From positions 1 through 10,786 of the forward strand of contig CALHVG010000074.1 of assembly GCA_938039145.1 (NCBI GenBank): 10,786 bases of DNA, read 5' to 3'. Positions 4,682 to 10,786 of this stretch are shown one piece after another; the stretch's first letter is position 1; every line of letters starts with the position of its first letter. Source of the DNA: an uncultured Treponema sp. (lineage in GTDB: Bacteria > Spirochaetota > Spirochaetia > Treponematales > Treponemataceae). A model generated the notes under the pieces. The model was not told the origin of the DNA and made no database searches. It saw only the letters and a list, made by a program, of their open reading frames with translations. Position numbers and translations under genes: made by a program.

Positions 4682-5692
4682 ATGTATCAGGAACTTGCAA
4701 ACAATCATGATTTCAGTATAGCTAAGCTTTCGGGTGCGGCGTTTCTTCCTTTTAGTGATATGAGGCATATGCTTGAGGCGGAACTCAGGGAGCGGCTGGG
4801 GTTTTCAGGCAGTCCTTCAAATGTTTTCGGGGAGCTTTTGTATTACGAAGACTTTCCTGCGGAACTGCTTAAAAGTCAAAGGGATTTTCCTTACTGGTCT
4901 AAGTGCACATTGCTTGAACCGCTTGAGATTCGGTTCCGTTCTATCGGTACGGCAAGTTCGGCTTTGCGCAGTATTCAGAGAAGTTGGGCGCCGTACAGTT
5001 ATCAGTTTTTTAGGCGCGGGAGTTTGATTCAGGAAAAGCTTCCTTTTGTGAATCTTAAAGAGAAGGTGTTCCCGCAAGTGATTCCTTCTTCGCCTATAGG
5101 GCTTTACTCGCTAATCGAGGAAAATAGGCTTATTGCAAGCGGGAGCACTTCAAGTTTTCTTCCTGCCGGGGAAATACGGTTCAAGGAAGACCATGTAAAT
5201 CCGCCGAGCAGGGCATATCTTAAGCTTCAGGAAAGTCTTACTATGGCTAACATTCTGAACGGAACACCGTTTCCTAAAAAGGGCGACAGGTGTTTTGATG
5301 CGGGTGCGGCTCCCGGCGGCTGGACTTGGGTTCTGGTGAATCTGGGGGCTTTTGTTCTTGCGGTGGACAGGGCGGAGCTTTCTTGCGAGCTTATGAAAAA
5401 TCCTTCGGTTGAGTTTAGGGCGCACGACGCGTTTACGCTAAAGCCTTCCGAGGTTGGGGAATGCGACTGGGTTTTCAGCGATGTAATCTGCTATCCCGAA
5501 AGGCTTTTAAAATGGATAAACGGCTGGCTTGAAAGCGGTCTTGCGCACAACATGATATGCACTATAAAAATGCAGGGAAAAACGGACTGGAACGTTATCA
5601 AGGAATTTGCAAATATCCCCGAAAGCCGTATTGTCCATCTGAACTACAATAAGCACGAACTTACGTGGATTCATACAAAGGGCGTTTCTTAA
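4682..5692 (+). CDS. FtsJ/RlmM-like SAM-dependent 2'-O-methyltransferase
   Basis: 336 residues. The C-terminal half is a Rossmann methyltransferase. SAM-binding motif I is at 206-216 (DAGAAPGGWTW), and the acidic residue ending strand 2 is Asp229 (LAVDR). The K-D-K-E tetrad of FtsJ-type RNA ribose methyltransferases is complete: Lys181 (RAYLKLQESL), Asp267 (FSDVICYPE), Lys296 (CTIKMQGK) and Glu326 (NKHELTW). The GAAPGGWTW form and the C-terminal motif resemble RlmM, which methylates 23S rRNA C2498. The N-terminal 170 residues do not clearly look like the THUMP-containing region of RlmM, so substrate assignment stays open and no symbol is given. It should act in the cytoplasm on RNA. The ribosome-binding site is weak (CGGA 11 nt upstream), consistent with translation coupled to the PilZ gene 23 bp before it. 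Confidence 0.85.
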   Translation: MYQELANNHDFSIAKLSGAAFLPFSDMRHMLEAELRERLGFSGSPSNVFGELLYYEDFPAELLKSQRDFPYWSKCTLLEPLEIRFRSIGTASSALRSIQRSWAPYSYQFFRRGSLIQEKLPFVNLKEKVFPQVIPSSPIGLYSLIEENRLIASGSTSSFLPAGEIRFKEDHVNPPSRAYLKLQESLTMANILNGTPFPKKGDRCFDAGAAPGGWTWVLVNLGAFVLAVDRAELSCELMKNPSVEFRAHDAFTLKPSEVGECDWVFSDVICYPERLLKWINGWLESGLAHNMICTIKMQGKTDWNVIKEFANIPESRIVHLNYNKHELTWIHTKGVS

Positions 5693-5779
5693 AACCAAAC
5701 GGAGCTTGAGCAAACGGTGTTTACTTTGAACGCTGCTGCAAAAGTGTTCGTGTTGGCGGAGTGGAGCGGTTCCCGCCTT

Positions 5780-5808
5780 TTGAACAGAAACTTTAATTGT
5801 GCTAGTAT
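5780..5808 (+). promoter_or_regulatory. candidate sigma-70 promoter of the hydratase gene
   Basis: TTGAAC (5780-5785), 17 bp, then TAGTAT (5803-5808), with an extended -10 TG at 5800-5801. Both hexamers match 4 of 6 consensus bases. The predicted start is near 5815, giving a leader of about 44 nt with a TGGAG ribosome-binding site. The rest of the 166-bp gap (5693-5858) shows no clear terminator. Confidence 0.45.
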
Positions 5809-5858
5809 TTGCTTACCGTTTTTAATATCAATGTATCTTTTTAATTTGGAGACTTTAT

Positions 5859-8093
5859 ATGAAACTTTGGGACAAAGGTGCTTATCTTGTAAACGGAAAA
5901 CTTTCGGAAATCGCACCGAACACAAACACGGACGATGCTGCAAAAAAAACGCTCGCCTATTCAATTCTGCAGAAACACAACACATCGGAAAATGAAAAAA
6001 AACTGAAAATAAAATTCGATAAAATAATCTCGCACGACATAACTTATGTTGGAATAATTCAGACGGCCCGTGCTTCCGGACTTGAAAAATTTCCTCTTCC
6101 GTATGTTCTTACGAATTGCCACAACTCGCTGTGTGCCGTTGGCGGAACGATAAACGACGACGACCATATGTTCGGTCTTACCTGCGCTCAGAAGTATGGA
6201 GGAATTTATGTTCCGCCCCACCAAGCTGTAATTCATCAGTTTGCGCGTGAAATGATGGCGGAATGCGGCTCGATGATTCTTGGCTCTGACAGTCACACCC
6301 GATACGGCGCTCTTGGAACAATGGCGATTGGCGAAGGCGGCGGAGAGCTTGCAAAGCAGCTTTTGAACAAAACCTATGACGTGAATATGCCCGGAGTTGT
6401 GGCGGTTTATCTTAGCGGAAGTCCCATTCCGGGGGTTGGGCCGCAGGATGTTTCGCTTGCGATAATAAAAGCCGTTTTTGACAACGGTTATGTAAAAAAC
6501 AAGGTGATGGAATTTATAGGTCCGGGCGTAAAAAATCTTTCCGCAGAATTCAGAATCGGAATAGATGTAATGACAACCGAAACCACCTGTCTTTCTTCCA
6601 TTTGGGAAACTGACGAAAAAATCGAAGAATGGTACGAAGTCCATTCCCGTCCGGCTTCTTACAGGGAACTTAAAGCTCAAGACGGTGCATATTACGACGG
6701 CGCAATCGAAATAAATCTTGACGAAATCCGTCCGATGATTGCCATGCCGTTCCACCCGTCGTGCGGTTATACGATTGACGAAGTGAACGCAAATCTTTTG
6801 GATATCCTTGAAGAAACCGAAAAACGGGCGAAAGTTTCGTTCGGCGGCAAAGTGAATTTTTCGCTGAAAAATAAAATAATCGACGGAAAACTTTACGTTG
6901 ACCAAGGCGTAATCGCAGGTTGTGCCGGCGGCGGATACGAAAACATCTGCGCCGCCGCCGATATCTTAAAAGGAAAAGATTCCGGAAACGGAAAATTCCT
7001 TTTGGACGTATATCCCGCCTCGATGCCCGTTTACAAGGCGCTGATGGAAAACGGTGCGTTCAGTTCTTTGGTAACGGCAGGTGCAATTGTAAAAACGGCG
7101 TTCTGTGGGCCGTGCTTTGGTGCAGGCGACACGCCTTCAAACGGTGCGCTTTCCATCAGACATTCAACTCGCAATTTCCCGAACAGAGAAGGCTCGAAAA
7201 TTCAAAGCGGACAAATTGCTTCTGTTGCCCTTATGGACGCTCGTTCAATTGCAGCGACAGCCGCAAACAAAGGATTTCTTACCGCCGCCACGGAATTTGA
7301 CACTGAGTTCAGCGGCAAAAAATACATTTTCGACAAGACAATCTATGAAAGGCGCGTTTACGATTCCAAAGGAGTAGCAAATCCTAAAATAGAACTGCAA
7401 TTCGGACCGAACATTAAGGACTGGCCGGAGCAAAAACCGCTTGCTGCCGACATTCTTCTAAAAGTCGTTTCCGAAATACACGACCCTGTAACAACCACCG
7501 ACGAATTGATTCCTTCGGGGGAAACCTCTTCGTTCCGCTCGAATCCTTTGGGACTTGCCGAATTTACGCTCAGCCGAAAAGACCCCGCCTATGTCGGAAG
7601 GGCAAAAGCGGTTCGGGATATGACGGACGAAATCAAGGCGGAGGTGGAAAAAGTAATTTCCGCACTTTCAACGCTAAACCCCGAGTTTTCGGACAAAGCC
7701 CGGAACGCTGGAATCGGTTCTACGATATTCGCTGTAAAACCCGGCGACGGTTCTGCGAGAGAGCAAGCCGCAAGTTGTCAGCGTGTGCTGGGAGCCGCCG
7801 CAAACATAGCAAACGAATATGCGACAAAACGCTATCGTTCAAACCTTATAAACTGGGGGATGTTGCCGTTTATTTTCAACGGCGGCGATAAAAATCTGCC
7901 TTTTGAAAACGGCGACTACATTTTTGTTCCGGATGTAAAAAAAATGGTCGAAGAAAAACTTCCTTCAGCGAAAGCGTATTCCGTAAAAGCTGACGGAACA
8001 ATAAATGAGTTCGAGCTCAGTACGGGAGACCTTACGGATGACGAACGAAAAATAATTCTTGCAGGCTGTCTTATAAATTTTTACAGGAACTAA
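5859..8093 (+). CDS. aconitase-superfamily hydratase (YbhJ-like)
   Basis: 744 residues, close to the length of E. coli YbhJ, an aconitase-family protein of unknown substrate. The three 4Fe-4S cluster ligands are present: Cys355 (AGCAGGGYENI), Cys416 and Cys419 (FCGPCFG), with spacing like bovine aconitase (358, 421, 424). Other active-site signatures are SDSHT (143-147), the arginine pair in TRNFPNREG (Arg438, Arg443), and GSAREQA (631-637) matching the catalytic Ser and Arg near aconitase 642-644. The swivel domain follows in the same chain (SNLINWGMLPF, 661-671). It should be a cytoplasmic enzyme that dehydrates and rehydrates a hydroxy acid. Citrate/isocitrate is not certain because flanking motifs differ from AcnA/AcnB. 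Start: TGGAG at 5847-5851, 7 nt before the ATG. It appears to be a single-gene transcript with a candidate promoter at 5780-5808; no other TCA-cycle gene is nearby. Confidence 0.88.
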   Translation: MKLWDKGAYLVNGKLSEIAPNTNTDDAAKKTLAYSILQKHNTSENEKKLKIKFDKIISHDITYVGIIQTARASGLEKFPLPYVLTNCHNSLCAVGGTINDDDHMFGLTCAQKYGGIYVPPHQAVIHQFAREMMAECGSMILGSDSHTRYGALGTMAIGEGGGELAKQLLNKTYDVNMPGVVAVYLSGSPIPGVGPQDVSLAIIKAVFDNGYVKNKVMEFIGPGVKNLSAEFRIGIDVMTTETTCLSSIWETDEKIEEWYEVHSRPASYRELKAQDGAYYDGAIEINLDEIRPMIAMPFHPSCGYTIDEVNANLLDILEETEKRAKVSFGGKVNFSLKNKIIDGKLYVDQGVIAGCAGGGYENICAAADILKGKDSGNGKFLLDVYPASMPVYKALMENGAFSSLVTAGAIVKTAFCGPCFGAGDTPSNGALSIRHSTRNFPNREGSKIQSGQIASVALMDARSIAATAANKGFLTAATEFDTEFSGKKYIFDKTIYERRVYDSKGVANPKIELQFGPNIKDWPEQKPLAADILLKVVSEIHDPVTTTDELIPSGETSSFRSNPLGLAEFTLSRKDPAYVGRAKAVRDMTDEIKAEVEKVISALSTLNPEFSDKARNAGIGSTIFAVKPGDGSAREQAASCQRVLGAAANIANEYATKRYRSNLINWGMLPFIFNGGDKNLPFENGDYIFVPDVKKMVEEKLPSAKAYSVKADGTINEFELSTGDLTDDERKIILAGCLINFYRN

Positions 8094-8196
8094 ACGATTT
8101 TGCGTGAATCCGATTTTGAAATATTTCGGGTTCTATGCAAGTCAGTCTTTGTAAAAATGTGCAGCTTGGGAATCTGTGCAAGAAATAAACGGCGCA

Positions 8197-8225
8197 TTGA
8201 TTAAAATGGTACAACAAAGTATTCT
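8197..8225 (+). promoter_or_regulatory. candidate promoter of the polysaccharide-export gene
   Basis: TTGATT (8197-8202), exactly 17 bp, then TATTCT (8220-8225). Both hexamers match 4 of 6 consensus bases. The predicted transcription start is near 8232, about 56 nt before the assigned ATG. This placement argues against translation from the in-frame GTG at 8234. Confidence 0.4.
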
Positions 8226-8287
8226 ACGACAATGTGGAAAGAATTTTTATGTCTTTCTTTCTAATTCATAAATCAGAGCGGTTGGCT

Positions 8288-9886
8288 ATGACTAAAATCC
8301 TTGAAAAAATATTGATTTCTTTTTTTTATGTTTTCTTTTTGACTTTTGCATATGCTCAGACTTCCGACAATGCCAAAACTTCCTCATCTTCATCATTTTT
8401 ATCTCAATTCCAATCAAAGACTTCTGAATATAAAAAGGATTCCGAACAGAACAAAAAATCGGACGAAGAACTGCAGGAATCCAAGAAAAATAATTCTATA
8501 TCATCGGATATTATTAACACATATATAAAATTGGCGAATGCTTCAAGCGATTATCTTGTAACGCCTGGCGATGTTTATCGCTTGGTATATGTGGCAGGAA
8601 CGACACCTGTAGAATACTCGATTTTTGTGGATTCCAATTGCATGATAAAAGTTTCCAACCTTGCGGTAATCAATGGAAGCGGAAAAACATTCCTTCAGTT
8701 GAAGCAACAAGTCGAAGCTGTGGTAAACCGTAATTATCCTATGGGCGGAGTTCAGTTTTTCATATTATCCCCTTCAATTTTTAAAATAGTCGTAACAGGT
8801 GAAGTAAATCAGACTTTTGTAAAGCAGGCTTGGGCTTTGGATAGGCTTTCTTCTGTGTTGGATAAGAAAGAACTCACAAAGTTTGGTTCTACAAGGTTTG
8901 TTTCCGTAACTTCTAAAGATGGAAATAAAGTCATTTACGACCTTTATAAGGCGCAGAGGGATGGAGATTTGTCAAAAGATCCTTATCTTCGTCCTGAAGA
9001 CAAGATTGAGATTCTAAAATCCGCCCGCCGTGTGAAAATCCTTGGTTCTGTGGAAAGACCCGGTGAGTACGAACTCCTTGAAGGCGAAGAATTCAAGACT
9101 TTGATTGAAAAATACGGCGGCGGACTTTTGGAACGTGCCGACAAAGATCGGATGGAACTTTTTAGAACATTTGATGCCGTAGGCTACAGCGGGCGAAAAA
9201 TCTATATTGGAAAAACCGCATTTGAAAATGACTATGAACTTAGAGACAAGGATTCCTTATACATTCCCAGTTATGATGATTTGATTCAGATTGCTTTTAT
9301 CGAAGGTGCTGTCCGTGTAGAGCAGGAAGACGCTTCTCTTGCATCTTCAAGACGTATTCCCATAGATTTTAATGAAAACGAAAATTATGCATTCTTCATT
9401 AGACGAAATATGGATAAATTTTCTGAATCATCAGATCTTAAGAATGCCTATGTTCGGCGCGGTTCTGAAATTCTTCCTATAGATATTGAATATATTCTTT
9501 ATGATAAAAACTATGCTTCAGACATGGTGGTAAAACCTTACGATGTTCTTATGATTCCGTTTAGCCAACCTTTTGTAACTGTCGCCGGAGCAGTAAAACT
9601 TCCGGGGCGTTACCCATATATTCCCGATAGGACTTGGGAATATTATGTCGGACTTGCAGGCGGTTTTGACAAAACACAGAATGTTAATGATGCCATAAAG
9701 ATTTACGATAAGAATAATAAGCAACTTTCAAAGGAAGACGTGATTACGCCGGAATCAACAATAACGGCAAGAACCACGTCGTTCACATATTATTTCAATA
9801 GATACGCTCCGATTGTTACAACCGTTTTGACAGTCACGTCGACTACAATTTCGGTGCTTGCAGCTTGCGGAGTGTTCAACCGCTGA
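8288..9886 (+). CDS. secreted polysaccharide-export (OPX/Wza-type) protein with SLBB-type repeats
   Basis: 532 residues from the ATG at 8288, chosen because it gives a textbook signal peptide: Lys-rich start, hydrophobic core ILISFFYVFFLTFA, cleavage after AYA at residue 23. In-frame starts at 8234 (GTG) and 8249 (ATG) would put 13-18 extra residues before it; none has a strong ribosome-binding site. Residues about 24-85 are a Ser/Lys/Glu/Asn-rich linker. A polysaccharide-export (PES) domain spans about 87-172, beginning YLVTPGDVYRL. SLBB-like beta-grasp units follow at about 250-285 (GSVERPGEYELLEGE) and 430-465 (AGAVKLPGRYPY), with a diverged one between. A hydrophobic segment ends the chain at about 508-528. 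OPX proteins form the outer-membrane channel for capsule or exopolysaccharide. There is no lipobox cysteine, unlike Wza. No Wzc, Wzx or Wzy gene is adjacent in the window. Confidence 0.88.
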   Translation: MTKILEKILISFFYVFFLTFAYAQTSDNAKTSSSSSFLSQFQSKTSEYKKDSEQNKKSDEELQESKKNNSISSDIINTYIKLANASSDYLVTPGDVYRLVYVAGTTPVEYSIFVDSNCMIKVSNLAVINGSGKTFLQLKQQVEAVVNRNYPMGGVQFFILSPSIFKIVVTGEVNQTFVKQAWALDRLSSVLDKKELTKFGSTRFVSVTSKDGNKVIYDLYKAQRDGDLSKDPYLRPEDKIEILKSARRVKILGSVERPGEYELLEGEEFKTLIEKYGGGLLERADKDRMELFRTFDAVGYSGRKIYIGKTAFENDYELRDKDSLYIPSYDDLIQIAFIEGAVRVEQEDASLASSRRIPIDFNENENYAFFIRRNMDKFSESSDLKNAYVRRGSEILPIDIEYILYDKNYASDMVVKPYDVLMIPFSQPFVTVAGAVKLPGRYPYIPDRTWEYYVGLAGGFDKTQNVNDAIKIYDKNNKQLSKEDVITPESTITARTTSFTYYFNRYAPIVTTVLTVTSTTISVLAACGVFNR

Positions 9887-10028
9887 TTTAAAAATTCGCT
9901 TGTCATTATGACGAAGAAATTTTCCATCGGTAATGGATTTTCCGACATGGGAATACGGCGCCGTGCGTAGTCCGCTTCCGGCTGGTAGAAAATGTTTTCA
10001 AGTTCTATTTTTTTCTGAAAATGCTACG

Positions 10029-10046
10029 TTTTTTAGCGGTAAAAAA
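10029..10046. terminator. AT-rich symmetric hairpin between convergent genes
   Basis: TTTTTTA (10029-10035) pairs with TAAAAAA (10040-10046) around GCGG. It lies between the ends of two convergent genes and could act in both directions, but the 7-bp stem is all A-T. The remainder of 9887-10064 shows no gene. Confidence 0.3.
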
Positions 10047-10064
10047 ATGCGTGAATAAAAAAAA

Positions 10065-10598
10065 TCAGTAGTTTGCTAAAAAATACATTCCCAAAAGGAC
10101 AGCGTTGCGGTATTTTTCATCTGACCATTCTACATTTTCCGGAAGGCTTTGTATGAACCACCAAAAAATTCCGAATCCAGGATCGATTCTAAGAGAATAT
10201 TCGCAAAAATCATCGTTTTTTGTTTGTTGCCCGAACATAAGGTAGACTGAATTTTCGATTATGCGCAAAAGTTCCGTGTAAACTGATTTCCATTTGCCGT
10301 CTTCGCAGACCAATTTATCAAGTCGGATAAGAATGGTTTCTTTTAAGGTAACATCGTCTTTTTCGACCCAAGTTTTCTGAATCAAAAGTTTAAGATTATT
10401 TTTGAAACTCGTTATCTGCTTTTTGTGAGTTTCGTCGGATGATGAAGAAAAACTCCCCGAATATCCGAACAGTTTAGCTATTTTATCCGTGTCGTTGCCA
10501 TTGCTTTCGATACTGCTTGTAAAATCCTCCACGGCTTTTATTGTGTCAGTATCTACAAATTCTTTAATCAAGTCTTTTACCTTATCCGAATCAGCCAT
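10065..10598 (-). CDS. hypothetical protein, 177 residues
   Basis: I do not recognise the family. The protein is acidic and mostly helical in appearance. Residues 1-45 are rich in Asp, Lys and Glu; 46-58 is a Ser-rich low-complexity stretch; the C-terminal third is aromatic (GIFWWFIQSLPENVEW, then LLGMYFLANY at the end). There is no signal peptide and no convincing transmembrane helix, so it is probably cytoplasmic. It is convergent with the polysaccharide-export gene. The ATG (10596-10598, minus strand) has no Shine-Dalgarno sequence, but a good promoter ends 5 nt before it and predicts a leaderless mRNA. A 28-bp inverted repeat covers the -35 region, suggesting regulation. That this is a real gene is supported by the promoter and by a continuous frame without a competing one. 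Confidence 0.65.
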   Translation of the reverse strand: MADSDKVKDLIKEFVDTDTIKAVEDFTSSIESNGNDTDKIAKLFGYSGSFSSSSDETHKKQITSFKNNLKLLIQKTWVEKDDVTLKETILIRLDKLVCEDGKWKSVYTELLRIIENSVYLMFGQQTKNDDFCEYSLRIDPGFGIFWWFIQSLPENVEWSDEKYRNAVLLGMYFLANY

Positions 10599-10603
10599 AT
10601 GTT

Positions 10604-10632
10604 ATATTAGATTTTTACAGGTACTTTTTCAA
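10604..10632 (-). promoter_or_regulatory. promoter of the minus-strand hypothetical gene, predicted leaderless
   Basis: On the minus strand: TTGAAA (10632-10627), exactly 17 bp, then TAATAT (10609-10604). The -10 ends 5 nt before the ATG, so the expected start site is at or within a base or two of the start codon. The -35 matches 5 of 6 and the -10 matches 4 of 6 consensus bases. Confidence 0.55.
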
Positions 10633-10642
10633 GTGCCTGTAA
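10615..10642. promoter_or_regulatory. 28-bp inverted repeat over the -35 box, possible operator
   Basis: TTACAGGTACTT (10615-10626) is complementary to AAGTGCCTGTAA (10631-10642) with a single T-G pair; the centre is TTTC. The -35 hexamer of the minus-strand promoter (10627-10632) covers the loop and two bases of one arm. A DNA dyad in this position fits a repressor site. As RNA on the plus strand it would be a hairpin without a following T run, so a terminator is less likely. Confidence 0.5.
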
Positions 10643-10758
10643 CCTATTCGCAATATGACTGTTATATATTGCTTCGATTCTTTCTTAATGTAAAAAAGAC
10701 TTGCATTATAAACTGTGCAGTTATAAAATCATCATACATAGAAAGAAAATAAAGGGCG

Positions 10759-10786
10759 TTGACAGAAATGGTAGAGAGGCTTATAT
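10759..10786 (+). promoter_or_regulatory. strong promoter truncated by the window end
   Basis: A perfect TTGACA (10759-10764), 17 bp, then TATAT at 10782-10786 where the window stops. This is the best -35/-10 pair in the window and should drive a gene or stable RNA to the right. The stretch 10643-10758 before it holds no gene that I can support. Confidence 0.6.

Noticed and set aside
5724..5744. Degenerate copy of the GTGTTT...GAACGCTGC motif before the hydratase
   Set aside because: The match is short and gapped, with no flanking hairpin of the family; chance similarity is likely.
5755..5781. Terminator after the methyltransferase (GGCGG/CCGCC or GCGG/CCGC stem then CTTTT)
   Set aside because: The stems are only 4-5 bp, the T run is four bases, and it overlaps the -35 box of the hydratase promoter candidate.
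8234..8287. GTG (8234) or ATG (8249) start of the polysaccharide-export gene
   Set aside because: The start at 8288 gives a canonical signal peptide, and the candidate promoter predicts transcription starting near 8232.
10701..10727. Promoter TTGCAT...TATAAA
   Set aside because: Spacing is 15 bp, outside the usual range, and no open frame follows closely; the TTGACA pair at 10759 is far better.

Overview
The window looks like a chromosomal segment of a spirochaete, most likely a host-associated Treponema. This is inferred from protein content and style, not from a marker gene: an HU-like DNA-binding protein with a DUF4469-type C-terminus, a dCache-type chemotaxis receptor without a C-terminal pentapeptide tether, a very short PilZ protein, a SAM methyltransferase and a polysaccharide-export protein.

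Layout. 1-112: possible last codons of an upstream gene and a strong intrinsic terminator. 167-877: HU/DUF4469 protein. 871-985: five-unit 23-bp palindromic tandem array. 1179-3278: methyl-accepting chemotaxis protein. 3279-4266: about 1 kb without a conventional gene, packed with palindromes. 4281-4658 and 4682-5692: PilZ-domain protein and an FtsJ/RlmM-like 2'-O-methyltransferase, 23 bp apart and probably one operon. 5859-8093: aconitase-superfamily hydratase with its own candidate promoter. 8288-9886: secreted polysaccharide-export protein with SLBB-type repeats. 10065-10598 (minus): unrecognised 177-residue protein. 10759-10786: a strong promoter reading out of the window.

The most interesting part is the 3279-4266 block together with the 871-985 array. 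Four elements (one on the minus strand) share one plan: a short 9-12 bp hairpin followed after 0-2 bp by a second 9-10 bp stem whose loop is exactly 32 nt, with a conserved RTGAACG-like motif at the same place in the loop. Two further copies are degenerate. Stem sequences differ between copies but stay complementary. Between these elements, and again after the HU gene, lie three 23-bp tandem arrays with unrelated sequences but one architecture: an 8-bp near-constant spacer plus a 15-bp core that is often a 6-3-6 palindrome. I do not recognise this family. It may be a palindromic mobile or structural repeat, and a genome-wide search is needed.

Gene expression also shows a pattern. Two genes, the PilZ gene and the minus-strand gene, have -10 hexamers so close to the ATG that their mRNAs are predicted to be leaderless, and neither has a Shine-Dalgarno sequence. 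The HU, receptor and hydratase genes have normal ribosome-binding sites. The receptor, PilZ and polysaccharide-export genes fit motility and surface behaviour, but nothing shows that they act together.
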